A stretch of 64,000 nt of DNA, from NCBI GenBank assembly GCA_964016875.1, contig OZ024737.1, positions 37,325,683-37,389,682 of the forward strand. The letters run 5' to 3'. A model generated the notes under the pieces. It did not search any database. It was not told the origin of the DNA and saw only the letters and a program-made list of their open reading frames with translations. The DNA is from Fallopia convolvulus (lineage: Eukaryota > Streptophyta > Magnoliopsida > Caryophyllales > Polygonaceae). This document shows, one piece after another, positions 43,876 through 55,734 of the stretch. Both the position numbers and the translations under genes were made by a program. The number at the start of each line of letters is the position of its first letter. The stretch's first letter is position 1.

Positions 43876-46583
43876 TTAGAGAAGATCAAAGAAGTAATCC
43901 AACCCTTGCCCAATCTCCCATATCGAAATGCTAGCTCCCCATGAACGAGCTTCTTCCAGTCGGGTGGAAATTGACAGTAGAGACGGGAAGAACACCACAT
44001 GTTGGCGATGCTGATCGTCAACGTACAAGAAGTAATGTTCTTCAGTGTTCTTATCCCACACTATTTCCGGCTTATGCTGCTTTAATAAGTTCATGTAGTC
44101 CCTCCCAGTAAGAGCTTGAGCACCACCACCTGCAATTTCATATATCCACAGGAGTTTGGCAATGTTCACTGATTAAAAAAGGGAAAAGAACAGCACAAGT
44201 GAAATGTAAAATGCTTACACTTTTCCTTTCTATCCACATTTTCACATTAAAGGTTCAAAATGGAAAAAGGAAGGGTCAAATTGACATGTTAGCTGGTGCA
44301 TTTGGATTACCCACGATAATGCACTAAACAATGCAAGATAATGCAATGTCGTGGGTAATACATATGCACCTGTTTTTCATCTCTCAATATGCATTAACTA
44401 CCAAGAATTCTCATCAAAGGGAGCCAAGGCTACAAAAAAAATGACAGGGTAAAAAGGAATATATACCTGTAGCTAGAATAAAATCATATCCATAAAAGTT
44501 GAGCCCGAGAAATACTTTACGGGTTAGGCTCTTATCAGCATTACGAAGCAGAAGTTGCATTGTAGAGTGAATCCATATCAGAGGCGCATTAGGCCCAGGG
44601 CTATACGGATTTGAGAAGTCATATGTCATGAGAGAAAACCCATCAACCGCTCCACTCAAGCTTTTCAAATCATCAGGTCCAAAATCATGGTTTTGGAGCT
44701 TCTTCAAATTTGGAGGGCCTATAACATAGATTAGCTCCAGAGGTTGCTTGTCCTTCTCATTTGAGTTCACTGTGTGTAGGGTTTCCCCAAGTTGTCTGAT
44801 AAATTGCAGTGCCTGTACATAAAATTAGCAATTCATAATACTTCTTATTTTGGATCATTAACAAGCCACAGGAAGCAACTGCTACAGAAAAGCATATATA
44901 GATCATGTTCAGGAATCTCATGTAAAAGATAAATGCAAATGAAACACAGTTGAACGTCTGCAGTACCATTTTTCTCATGGAAGCATCATGTAGGATAGCT
45001 GTCCATCTTGACCAAGATTCTATAACCACTCCATCATAGCCCATTTCTCTGCAAATCGATAGTCAACAAGAGATAATTAACTTTACACTTAAACCAAAAA
45101 AAATCACACCATTGATTATTTATTTCTTCATTTATCCCTGTGAGTACTAGTTTGGGAAAAAAGGGTGGGAAGTTGGCAACAAGTAGTCGGTTACAATTCA
45201 TATGGAAATAAAAACAAATTGTACATAACTGTCTTGTATCTGAAAAAAAATAGTCTTTTTTGGTAAAAATTAATTAACCGTGCCCATAAAAATGATGAGG
45301 AAAGGAAAAACTATTCTCAGATGATTTTTGAAATTGGTGATGATTATAGGTAACATCACCTTGAGATATTTTCTTTATAATTGCTTGTTGCTATGAGATA
45401 TCTCACCTTTCAGTTTTTCAAACGGAATAGTTTTTTAAGTCCAAATAATGCTTACTTGCACTCTGTAATAATGAGCTCAATAGCTTTGTCCTTCTGTTTC
45501 TTCTTCCTGAGCAGATCATTAGGCTGAACTTCGATAGCAATTCTTGGTAAAATCTACACAAGAGAAGGAAAAATATGAAAATTCAATCACAAGAGTCTAG
45601 GAATCGCTATGTATGAGTTCACAACCATATCCTGAAAAAATATATAAATAAACATATAAAGGTAACTTTTAGTCCAGCTGTTGAATGACAAACCACATCA
45701 GATTCAGGTTTATATAGCTTCTGAGTTCTAACCTTGACATCACCTTCCTTTCTGAGCTCAGAAATCCATCCTGTATCTGCATTATGTCTCCCTTCTAAAA
45801 TCATTTCTTTCCCCTGACTGAAAAATGTAAATAAAGATGCAAAAATAGAAGTTCTGAGTTAAAATGCTAATCCAACCTAACTTGAAGGTCTCCATTACGA
45901 CGAGCTTAAACCAATTTGACCACCTACCTTTTCAAATCATACCAAACGGGAGATAGATGCGTAAATTTGGAATTGAAACTCTTGGCCATATCATAGCCTC
46001 CTGAATTCCTGTTGCATTCAAATCAATTCAATCAAATTCCCAATCTTCGCAAAATCAGAATTGAAAACACAATCTCACGCCTTTGAATGATGAAAAGATT
46101 CTACAAACCAAGGAGTAATGTATGCCAGAACAGGATTTGCGAAATTCCGATTACTGATATTTTCTGACACCTTATTGTGCTCCTGTAATTTTCAGTTATC
46201 AAAATCATCATCTCCAGAGAAATTGAAACAAAAAGGGAAAAAAATCGACAGGTAATTTAACAGCAGTGACCAGTGAGGGTTACATTTAAGATATCTTGGA
46301 ATTTCAAATCGGCTTTGACGAGACCTTGTTTGAAGACGTAGCTATCACTGGGCGAAATGCGAGCGACAGGGTTTGTAGGTCTTTGAAAGTAGAGAGCATA
46401 GACGAAGATGGAAACGGCGGGTAAGATGATGAAGAAGAACACGAAGATCGCTAAGCTCCGGCGCTCTCTGACGGCGGTTGCGGTGATTTCGTCTTCGGAA
46501 TCTAGTGGTTCAGAGGGATCGTGTCGATTCCGACGGCGGGTTGAGTCGGTGGTGGTTCGGCGTTCCCGATTCTTCTTTCCCAT
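43876..46583 (-). CDS. CHID1: Chitinase domain-containing protein 1 homologue (GH18-like, type II membrane protein)
   Basis: Eight GT-AG exons on the minus strand: 46284-46583, 46109-46182, 45928-46008, 45733-45817, 45456-45553, 44967-45048, 44467-44812 and 43876-44129. They total 439 residues with all phases consistent. The protein starts MGKKNRERRT, has a basic-acidic cytosolic stretch, then one membrane span (about residues 44-66, LAIFVFFFIILPAVSIFVYA). A lumenal GH18-like barrel follows: FANPVLAYITPWN, FTHLSPVWYDLK, MGYDGVVIESWSRW, DGFSLMTYDFSN, LGLNFYGYDF. In the DGxDxDxE catalytic motif only DG remains (DGVVIESW), as in animal CHID1 (SI-CLP), so it probably binds glycans rather than hydrolysing chitin. 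The end ISIWEIGQGLDYFFDLL is the conserved C terminus. Frames are intact and I see no sign of decay. Confidence 0.92.
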
Positions 46584-48049
46584 TTGCAGTGACGCTGACC
46601 AGTGAAGCGGAGCTTTGCGTAACCAACCCCTTTCCCAATTCCAAAAATAAAAAGGTGGTAATACTACGTCGTTGTACGCGGAAAATATGCTCACTTCAAT
46701 GCAAATTTTAACTATAAAAATGTTAGAATAAAGGTTAAAAATATCTTTTATTTTCATCTTCACTATAAAAATATTTTTAATTATAAAGTCTTTAGAATAT
46801 GTAAAAATAAATTTATTTTAAAATTTTTAGAGGTCTTTCTAAAAATAAATATGTTTATAAATAAAGTAGATTTGAAATGGTATAAGTTACAGAATTTTTA
46901 AATTCACTCTTCTTGAAAAATAAATATGTATGCTTATCCCTTACTCCCTTAGTTTTTTGTAATGTGTAATATAGATATGTTTGCTTCGATGCAAAGCTTC
47001 TGTCTCCTCTATCTCCTAATTTGAATTGGTCCACATGTTATTGCACAATTTACTCCTCTCTTTTTGGTTCTTTTTTAGTTTTTTTTCTGTAAGATGGAAT
47101 GCATCGACTTCATCCTCTTCTCAAAATCTTGTTTGGCTACAATGAGACCAATTGTCCTTGCACAGGGGCAAAGAGAGCTCTAAAATCCCAAACAATGGCG
47201 AAATCCTTCTCCCTATTCAACCTCTCCATTCCGGAGTTTTCTCTCCTCCCTTCTTTCTCCAACCTCCAAACCGAATTGATGTGCTCGCTCTAACTCTCAA
47301 AGTTAACATTTTAATTTTTTATTTTTGATGGAAAAAGTTAACATTTTTATTAAAACAACGCCATTTTGAAATTCCACTATGACGCGTTATAACCTTGATT
47401 AAAAAAATCACACTCGACGTACCCTATGTTGTATAACCCTGATAAAAAAAAATATTAAAATCCCTTAAAAAAACTAGTATTTGTGTAAAAGGAATTTTGA
47501 TCATTGGAAAAAAGTAACACAATTAATTAGTTCAAAATTTGAAAATAAAATTTCAAAGCTCATACAAAACAATGAACTAGACAAATGCAAAATTAAGACT
47601 CAATCTAGTCTCTTAATAATATTTTCTCTAATAAAAATATGGTGTATATAATAAATAATATATAACGGAATATCAGTTTCTAAATAATTATAACTCAATT
47701 GCAATCTAAAGTCTAAACGGGTGTAGGAGCATTGATAACTCAATTGTAGTCCGGACTGTTTTGGTTCTTTCTTCTCATACTGTTCTTTTCTTCAAGATTG
47801 AACTTCTTGTGACTGATTAAGTTTTTAAACTGGTACTTGTAGAAAAAAGGAGTTGGTACACAAAAACAAAACATAAGGCATCCGACTCCTCCCACTCCCG
47901 AGGCCATAAAAATCTTACTGCGTTAGAGTTGAAGTCTGAAAAGCACACATCAGGCTCCAATAAATATAGACACAAAGCATAGTGCATACTACATTGTACA
48001 GCAGCCTGTCACACAGTTGTTAAGCACGCACGCATCTGACCCATCGTGT
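46584..48049. other. Spacer between CHID1 and ZDP
   Basis: Holds the CHID1 promoter (short leader just above 46583) and the ZDP 3' UTR (about 47750-48049). A small frame at 47195-47290 (MAKSFSLFNLSIPEFSLLPS) is transit-peptide-like and could be a relic exon; nothing downstream supports a gene. Confidence 0.35.
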
Positions 48050-51000
48050 TCAAGCATCAAAATAGTCCTCTGGAACGTGGAACTTCAACCCAACCGCCTG
48101 CGAGAATACGTGATCAGTTTCGCACACATGCATAGGCGTCAGTTTTGCAGATAGACAGAAAATTGGATGGTGCCTTCAAGTGATTATATCCCATAATGCA
48201 TTTCTTATCATATCTTTAAGACTAAGCATCATCAAATCGTCCTTATAGCATGAAATGTGTGCAGCTAAGCAGAATTTTGTGTGCAACCTATATCTCGGAA
48301 AATTAAACATCCTACGGATGAAGGGCAAAATTGTAAAACGCAAACAAATGTGGGAGCGTGACAGTACCTCGGCAAACTTTATATCTGCATCACTGTGATC
48401 CGACTTCCTTCCGGCTGCATCACCAACATAAAAGGACCTGCTCAAAGTTAAGACACTATATATCATCCATGTCTACTTCACAGAATTGGCTTCCTTGTAG
48501 CATTGCCATTGAATGAATTTATGTACGAAAAGAATACAGCCATGACCAACTAATTGGTATAAGAAAACCTAGGATACAAAAAATGATCATTGCGTGCATG
48601 GTAAACTTTTTTAATCAAATAATAGCAAAATATGGAACAACTGACAAGCATTAACTTGATAAAGTAGAGTATGAAAGAAATTAACTGATCCATGTCAATT
48701 TCAATGCCAGAATTGAAGTGCTTTTCCATGATATGCCACATTCCAGGTTTGGGCTTCCGGAAAGCATCTGCTATACCAGATTTGTCAAACCCACAAGCTA
48801 TGAACACCTGAAAAGTATATTATTAATTACCAAGTATGTTCAATTAAATTAACACATTAACAAGTTACAAACCGGCAGAGATACTGACATTCCTACAGAT
48901 GGATGTGAGTATTACAGAGAATTTTTTACTTGATGAAAAATTATAATGTAGAAAGCAGTAACAACCATGTCAATATTCATGAGATAAAAAACTACTGCAA
49001 CTAAGAACCAAATTAGCAAGAGCTAAGAGCCAACTTATTGACATGTGCTGAAGTTCCAGCAACTATCATGGAGTTCTAGTTTCATGGTCCAAGCAAAGAT
49101 GAGATAAAACATACAGTATCTTGTACCTGAATTGGAACATTTACACGCTTGATGAAGTTGTTCAGTCGTCCAATCTTTGAATCCACAGCTACTTGTCTCT
49201 TCTTCTTCCATCGCTCTATATTGGATTCATTTGTGAAGATGACCTACACAGCAGATGAACACATAGCACTAAATTCCAAGGCTAACTCAGGAAGTTGCAA
49301 AACATACAAAAACCATATGTGATACACATGAGAAGAGATGACCAACCAGCTTGTATCCATCATTGTGCAATTTCTGTAACTTGTCTGGTACAGAAGGATA
49401 CATGAGGGACCATGCATGTGCACCTATTCTGAAAGGTTAAATACACAATTGAGTAATATATTGTTCAAAAAGAAAACCTTCAATCCGATAATCGTAGTAA
49501 ACTTTATCACAGAATTACAACCAGGCACAATACCAAATACTCAGTTTTCTCTGGTAAGTACTTCACAAGTAGAAACTGGAGGGGGGGGGGGGGGGGGTAC
49601 TTTACGAGTTCATCTAATTTCAATGCTTTCAAAACACATGCATTTTTTATCGACCTCCCAGATTTATCACAATTTATATAGCTAACATAAACTAAGTACG
49701 TTTATAACAATCAACCAAAGTATATTCATGGTTTAAGGTAAAGAGTTATCATTGATTAACTGTTCCAATTAAACTTCATTCTAAATCGGCCACTGGCTGC
49801 TAATAAATGGATTCAATGAGCTCCTATTTGGGTGATGAGACCTTGACATCCCTGAGTTATTTTGAACAAATTAACCTATTAAAAATAAATTTTAAGATGT
49901 ACTTGAGGCAGTCAAGCATATTACTCAGTAATACTGAAAGTGTTTATATAAGCTATAAGTACCAAAAAAGAACAGAGCAATTGATAAATACCTATTAACA
50001 GCTGTATTAACAAGACATCCATCAAAATCAAAGGCTGCAATTTTGCTAGAATCAAGAAGACCGTCATCCTACAACATAAAAATTTGATCAAGAACTAAAA
50101 AATAACAAAAATAATTTGGAGCACAACAATGAAAACAAATCACATCAACATAGAATCTTCATTTGGAGCATAAACATGCACAAGCAAATAAAGAGTACAA
50201 TACCACACCTTCTCAAGAAATATAATTGTCTGGAATGCTTTCCATTTAGGCAACAGTGTAGCATCCTAAATCAAGAAAGCACATAAATTAAAAATAAGAC
50301 AAAAAAATTGTTTAGCAGACACCTAAGGAATGAACATTGAGCCAAATCGAATAGATACGAAGAGACAAAATGAAATGATAAAAGGCAGGATTGTATGCAA
50401 CACCTTGTATTTGTCCTTGATATCAGACATTGCAAGTTCTACTTGGACTTTAGCTTCACTTGTAATTGACAGCTATATTGATCATGTTTAGACCAAAAAT
50501 TAAAATTAAGAGGTTAGAGCAAGCAATTAACAAATAGAGCAGATGATCTCAAGGTATCTATGAACCAACAATAACTTATGCACACAGATGCTAAACATGA
50601 ACACTCTTGAAATTTCTTAGAAACAAGAACATCTAGTCCATCTTCATACTTTTTGTTTTTTTGTGTGGTTTTCCTGAGTTTTGCTTTCCACATCTTCACT
50701 TCTTTTCCTGACCTGTTCATGGAAAATTGAATTTGATGGTCAATTGAAGTTAATTGGATCTCAATGCTCCAAGTCACAAAAACAGCCCAATTGATGTTCA
50801 AATTTCATCTGATACCAACAAACGTTTCAGAGAAGTGTAATAACCAATGTACCTTTGTCTTTTCCTCCCTCTCCCCATCTTCCAAAAGTTTCTTCAAAGA
50901 TTCTTGATCAGCACCCTAAGGAAACCAAAAAACAAACGAAAAAATAAACTGATCAACAACCAACAATAACTTATGCACACAGATGCTAAACATGAACACT

Positions 51001-52048
51001 CTTGAAATTTCTTAGAAACAAGAACATCTAGTCCATCTTCATACTTTTTGTTTTTTTGTGTGGTTTTCCTGAGTTTTGCTTTCCACATCTTCACTTCTTT
51101 TCCTGACCTGTTCATGGAAAATTGAATTTGATGGTCAATTGAAGTTAACTGGATCTCAATGCTCCAAGTTACAAAAACAGCCCAATTGATGTTCAAATTT
51201 CATCTGATACCAACAAACGTTTCAGAGAAGTGTAATAACCAATGTACCTTTGTCTTTTCCTCCCTCTCCCCATCTTCCAAAAGCTTCTTCAAAGATTCTT
51301 GATCAGCACCCTAAGGAAACCAAAAAACAAACGAAAAAATAAACTGATCAACAACCAACAATAACTTATGCACACAGATGCTAAACATGAACACTCTTGA
51401 AACTTCTTAGAAACAAGAACAACATCTAGTCCATCTTCATACTTTTTGTTTTTTTGTGTGGTTTTCCAGAGTTTTGCTTTCCACATCTTCACTTCCTTTC
51501 CTGACCTGTTCATGGAAAATTGAATTTGATGGTCAATTGAAGTAACTGGATCTCAATGCTCCAAGTTACAAAAACAGTCCAATTGATGTTCAAATTTCAT
51601 CTGATACTAACAAACGCTTCAGAGAAGTGTAATAACCAATGTACCTTTGTCTTTTCCTTCCTCTCCCCATCTTCCAAAAGCTTCTTCAAAGATTCTTGAT
51701 CGGCATCCTAAGGCAACCAAAAAGCAAACGGAAAAATAAACTGATCAACAACCACGAGTAGAAAACAAAAAGGGAGATCGCAAATACAGACTTGAACAAT
51801 TATAGACATAGGAAGGCTGTAATCAATGAAACCTTGAGAGAATTGAACCCTTTGATCATTTCAGCAGAGTCAAAATCGCCAGAAAAACAGCCCATATGAT
51901 GCCATTTGATACTTTCAAACCCACTAGGGTCTCTGTTTGTCAAACCCAACCTTAATTCCTTCTCCGCGATGGGTTTGTTGCATCCTTTACAGGTTGACCT
52001 CTTGGATTTTGCGTACTCCGCAACAATATTGGAAGAAGACGGAGGCAT
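48050..52048 (-). CDS. ZDP: DNA 3'-phosphatase ZDP (PARP-type zinc finger plus HAD phosphatase)
   Basis: Twelve coding exons on the minus strand: 51833-52048, 51645-51707, 51248-51310, 50853-50915, 50404-50472, 50209-50265, 49992-50068, 49347-49428, 49127-49243, 48686-48807, 48368-48437 and 48050-48097. They give 348 residues with consistent phases. Exon 1 starts MPPSSSNIVAEYAKSKRSTC and forms one PARP-type zinc finger (C20, C23, H50, C54). The phosphatase has motif I FDFDGCLV with the nucleophilic Asp, motif II VIFTNESNI, the KRQ..VDSKIGRLNNFI helix, FRKPKPGMW and motif III YVGDAAGR..DHSD. It removes 3'-phosphates during base excision repair and active DNA demethylation in the nucleus. Arabidopsis ZDP has more zinc-finger sequence at its N terminus. 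Exons 2-4 are three tandem copies of one 63-nt exon, adding 42 residues of charged linker. An upstream non-coding exon may lie near 53213-53290. Confidence 0.92.
49581..49597 (+). repeat. Run of 17 G in a ZDP intron
   Basis: Uninterrupted G tract on the plus strand (C tract in the ZDP transcript), in the intron between exons 49347-49428 and 49992-50068. Its length is likely to be variable or mis-assembled. Confidence 0.9.
50520..51760 (-). repeat. Threefold tandem repeat of about 395 bp containing a ZDP exon
   Basis: Three near-identical units (about 50525-50920, 50960-51315, 51355-51712; spacing 395 and 397 bp measured between the exon starts at 50853, 51248 and 51645). Each contains the exon encoding DQESLKKLLEDG and the same intron sequence with TATGCACACAGATGCTAAAC. 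The first two are almost identical in the intron, so the duplication is recent. Confidence 0.92.
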
Positions 52049-52064
52049 TGGGAGGGGTTGAAGG

Positions 52065-52243
52065 CAGTGGCGGATCAGAATTGTTCGAAAGGAGGGGCGG
52101 ACTTTGAACATACATAGTACAAAACAAATAAAGCTAGTTAAAATATTAAAGTAGATACAAAAATAAAACTAAAAATAGTTTTAACATAAAAAAATGTGAT
52201 ACTAAAAATCAAGCTACATGTATGGTCGCCCCTGAATCCGTTG
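52065..52243. mobile_element. Small terminal-inverted-repeat element beside the ZDP start codon
   Basis: It starts CAGTGGCGGATCAG and ends with the reverse complement of CAACGGATTCAGGGGCGACC. CAGTGGCGGATYCAG is a frequent terminus of small plant DNA elements, probably hAT-type. The flanks are only a 5/8 match, so no target duplication is claimed. It lies 17 bases upstream of the ZDP ATG. A similar end (GGCGGATCCAGGACCG) occurs at 63941. Confidence 0.5.
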
Positions 52244-52249
52244 TTTGAT

Positions 52250-53212
52250 AGAAAGACTCCCACAAAACAAAGTAGAATAGTAGCTTGACATTTTAACACA
52301 AGCATAGGAAGATAAGTCACTAGAATACTAAAATGTGTGTAAGAAGCTGAATTATTTTAAGCTGAACTCTTGGATGGTTTGCAGCCTTCAAATTTTGGTA
52401 AATAAGCGACAGAAAAGAACTCGCTACCGCCTACCAGGGTACAACCAAGAAGCTATTTGAATCAAGTAGATCATCTGCTCACAATTCAGATATAGATGAG
52501 CTTGGCTACATTCCAACATTAAAAAAATACTAAATAAGCTTATATCAATAAATTCCTTTATTTATTTTTTTGCTCTTCCTTCCAAATCTCAGTATTGTTT
52601 TCTCATATGCAATATTTCATTGCACTGTCGTATCACTTATTGAAAATAAGATGAAAATCAAATATAAAAATACAAGATTGCATTATACAGATATAAAATT
52701 GTTGTAGGGTTGGTCATCGGTCCAAAGCCGAATTTCGGAATTTTCGAAACCAAACTCGGTTCGGTTTTATTCGGGTTGGTTCGGGTTGGAACCGAAGAAA
52801 CCGATTAGGTACAAAACCGATTAAAATATAGAACCGAACACCCTAAAACCGAACTAAACGGAACCAATCTTGAACTGAACTGAACTACAACCCTAGCAAC
52901 TATAAGCCATACAACGAAATACTATGAACAACCCTAGCAAGTAGCAACTAAAATAAATTGCTTATAGAAATAGAAACCCACAACTACACGGTGCAGAAGC
53001 ATTCTCAAATCTTCCAGATACTAGCAAAAATTTGCTGCTTCTGTTAATTTCCCTGAATTCCATCATCAGTATAAACACAATTTCTACTTCCTATCACAAT
53101 TGAGATATAAGAACCACGAACTCATCATCGAATTGAGAACGACAAGTTCAAACCGAACAAATCTGTATCTTTAAGAAATTACAAACAAGACGAAGGAGAG
53201 TAAAACCTACCT
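52250..53212 (-). other. Probable 5' leader intron/promoter of ZDP with a repeat
   Basis: 52700-52870 is a dispersed repeat rich in GGTTCGG/CCGAACC. It starts TAGGGTTGGTCATCGGT and ends near AACCCTAGC. The rest is AT-rich. A leader exon ending AAAG before GTAGGT at 53212 would make this a leader intron, but no clear acceptor next to the ATG was found. Confidence 0.4.
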
Positions 53213-54120
53213 TTGTAGAGGCGAAAAAAGGTACGCCGGCGGTGAATAACTCCTTCTCCCGAGTCCTGATTCTCTCTCGTTCCTAGGGTTTATCAGATGA
53301 ATGAACTCCTCTTCCCGAGTGTCCTAGGGTTTATCAGAAACAGGTGTTTGTGGAAATGTGGTGGATCTGGTAGTGAATCAAGTTGGAGACTACAGAACCC
53401 GGCGTGGAATTTGGCTCGCAAAAACAGAATTCGTCACATTTCCCTTTGGCGGGTTTTTCACCCTCCTTTTATTATCAACCGGTTCGGTTTAGTTCTATCT
53501 TAAATTTAGTCTGTTAAACCGGTTCCCTTATATAGTTTGTTTTGCCAGTTTATTGAAGTCTCTCGTGACCATGCTTTGTGAAGCTTTGAGAGCTCCTTCT
53601 ACGATTCATGGATATTTTGTGTAATTGCTTGTTTCGTTGATCTTCAAGTACTCGATTGCTGATTTTTTTTTGAATATCTATCTTGGAGTTCCCACAATGT
53701 TGAGGATGAAATCGGTGCTCGGATGTGTGTTCGATCGCTTTCTAGGTCACCAGTTGCATAGAAGATTCTCGAATTTGGGAAATGGAATTGCAAAGCGCAA
53801 GCCAGAAAATGGCAAAACCCTTCAAAGTCCCTGTGAGCACGAGAGAGAGGGTGAGCCGGCGAGACTGCGAGAGGACTCGAGGGCGACCGGCGACTGCGCG
53901 AGAGGATTCGAGGATGAGAGGGCGCAGCGCAGCAGCCGCAGCAGACTCGTTGTCGCTCGGTGTGAATTGTGAATTTGTGAAAATGGGTTTTATTTTTATT
54001 TTTTTACGGAGATCAGGTCAGGATTAGGGGTAAGGGGAATAGGAGAATTTATTTTTATTTTATGACATTAAAATAGATCGGTTCACCTGAATTAAATTGA
54101 GAAATGACCCGAATCGAAAA
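53213..54120. other. Probable ZDP transcription start region and GC-rich spacer
   Basis: The motif CTCCTYTTCCCGAGT.TCCTAGGGTTTATCAG occurs twice in tandem (about 53250-53300 and 53304-53337), a local duplication of leader-like sequence. A plus-strand frame of 115 codons (53625-53972) has no recognised domain and becomes Arg/Glu-rich low complexity. Confidence 0.35.
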
Positions 54121-54129
54121 TATAACTAC

Positions 54130-54225
54130 GCGGGATTCATACGCACAGAAATTTTTTAAAAGCGCACAGAATCTCCGCGCAACGACGATGCGCGCGAAAT
54201 AGCGTTGCGCGGAAGGGCAAAACCG
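54130..54225 (+). repeat. Left terminal inverted repeat of the MULE
   Basis: Aligns with 63195-63295 in inverted orientation, with several small indels. Confidence 0.8.
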
Positions 54226-54257
54226 TAAACTGAGGTAAATAAGTCGGGAAATGAATT

Positions 54258-54407
54258 TGGGCCACACGAAATGGGCCTGTGAGGACACGCGCAAGCCCGT
54301 TTCGCGGGTCTTAGGGTTTCAGAACAAATTGAGCCGGGCAGCTTTGGGCCGCACGAAATGGGCCTAAGAGGCGCCGCGCAAGCCCATTTCGAGGCTCCTT
54401 AGGGTTT
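54258..54407 (+). repeat. Tandem duplication of about 85 bp next to the left MULE end
   Basis: TTTGGGCC.CACGAAATGGGCCT and CGCGCAAGCCC.TTTCG..., each finishing TTAGGGTTT, occur twice (54258 and 54343). The AAATGGGCC core also recurs in the hairpin at 59219-59398. Confidence 0.8.
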
Positions 54408-54539
54408 AAAACGCGAGCGCGCCGTCATCGTCTTCAACCTCGAGCTTCGAAACCCCGATTCGCGCAAAACCAGATCTCGGAAAAAAAACCATCCCGTCAA
54501 ACACCATGGCCACCGATCGGACCACCGACCCATCGCCAC

Positions 54540-54800
54540 CGTTGCCATCGAGCGAAGCCGTCGCCACCACGAGCCCGTCGGCTCCGACCACCACGAGCCC
54601 GACGGACCCCACCAAACCCGTCGCCACCACGAGCCGTCGGCTCCGCCCACCACGAGCCCGACGGACCCCACCGAACCCGTCGCCAGCACGAGCCCGTCGG
54701 CTTCGGCCACCACGAGCCCGACGGAAGGAGGCGCGTCGGCTCCGGCCACCACGAGGCCGTCGCCATCGAGCCCACCGCACCCGTCGCCACCACCGTCGAC
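54540..54800 (+). repeat. GC-rich minisatellite encoding Ser/Thr/Pro repeats
   Basis: Imperfect copies of CCACCACGAGCCCGACGGACC and CCACGAGCCCGTCGGCTCCG alternate. This explains the long open frames on both strands of the region, which I do not treat as genes. Confidence 0.85.
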
Positions 54801-54854
54801 CGACCCGATCCGGTTCGTAGTCGGATCCACACCCGAGCGACGTTTACGGCTGAG

Positions 54855-55734
54855 GTACGTTTCAAATTGATTACGAAATTTTATATTATTTAAATTTTGT
54901 AAAATTTCGTATTGAATTTTAGGTATTAAATTTCGTTTATATAATTTAGTTAATCAATTTGAATATGTTGGTAATCAATTTAAATCAATTTGGCTTATTT
55001 ATTAAGATATTCAATTTGATAATTTGTTTACTATTCAAATTCCTAGTTATAATTAGTTTTTGTTATTGTTATTAGTTGTTTAATTTAATTTATTTTTATC
55101 AATTTAGAGTTATATTTAGATTTGGAATTATTAGTTATGAACTTGTAATTAATATAAGTAGATAAGTAGATAAGTATGACCCTAAAAGAATTGATAAATA
55201 ATTAAATTAAGTAGATAAGTATGACCCTAAAAGAATTGACCCTAAAAGAATTAAATTAAGTTAAGATAGAGAAAATTGTTGTGAAGGTTAGAAAATTATA
55301 AATAATTGAGTAAATAAATTTCGCTTATTTAGTAAGATATTTAATGTCATAGTTTTTGTTGTTGTTATTAGTTGTTTTATTTAATTTATTTGTCTTAATT
55401 TAGAGTTATATGTAGATTTTGAATTATTAGTTATGAACTTATACTTAATATGAATTCATAGTCGTATGTTGAATTCTTGATTTAAAAAAAATAATTACAG
55501 TTATAATTAGAGTTTGAATTATGGTTTTATTCATTTTTCATTACAAACGTAATGAAAATTGAAATAAAATTTAGTAATGATAAATGAGTTTTTGGTTCGG
55601 AATTTGAATTCCGACAAAATGGACGAATTCATTAGTTGAATTCATATTCATAGGGTGAATTTCTAAATAAAAGAAAAAAAAATAGAAAACTTACTAATTT
55701 AATTTGAACTTGTCGCCTAAAGGACGTACACACT
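54855..55734 (+). other. AT-rich first intron of the PMD gene
   Basis: Donor GTACGT at 54855; the acceptor lies near 55735 but is uncertain. Contains a short repeat AGATAAGTATGACCCTAAAAG (55164, 55205). Confidence 0.5.

Noticed and set aside
46257..46763. 168-codon frame containing the CHID1 N terminus
   Set aside because: The upstream Met at 46763 is not needed; MGKKNRERR at 46583 is the expected start and the 3' end of the frame is intron.
50514..51196. Repeated 95-100 codon frames starting MNINWAVFVTWSIEIQLT
   Set aside because: They lie in the duplicated ZDP introns; they recur only because the intron is triplicated.
54399..54865. Three long minus-strand frames of 122-143 codons, Gly/Ala/Arg-rich
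   Set aside because: They are shadows of a GC-rich minisatellite that is open in several frames; the plus-strand Ser/Thr/Pro reading fits the downstream exons better.
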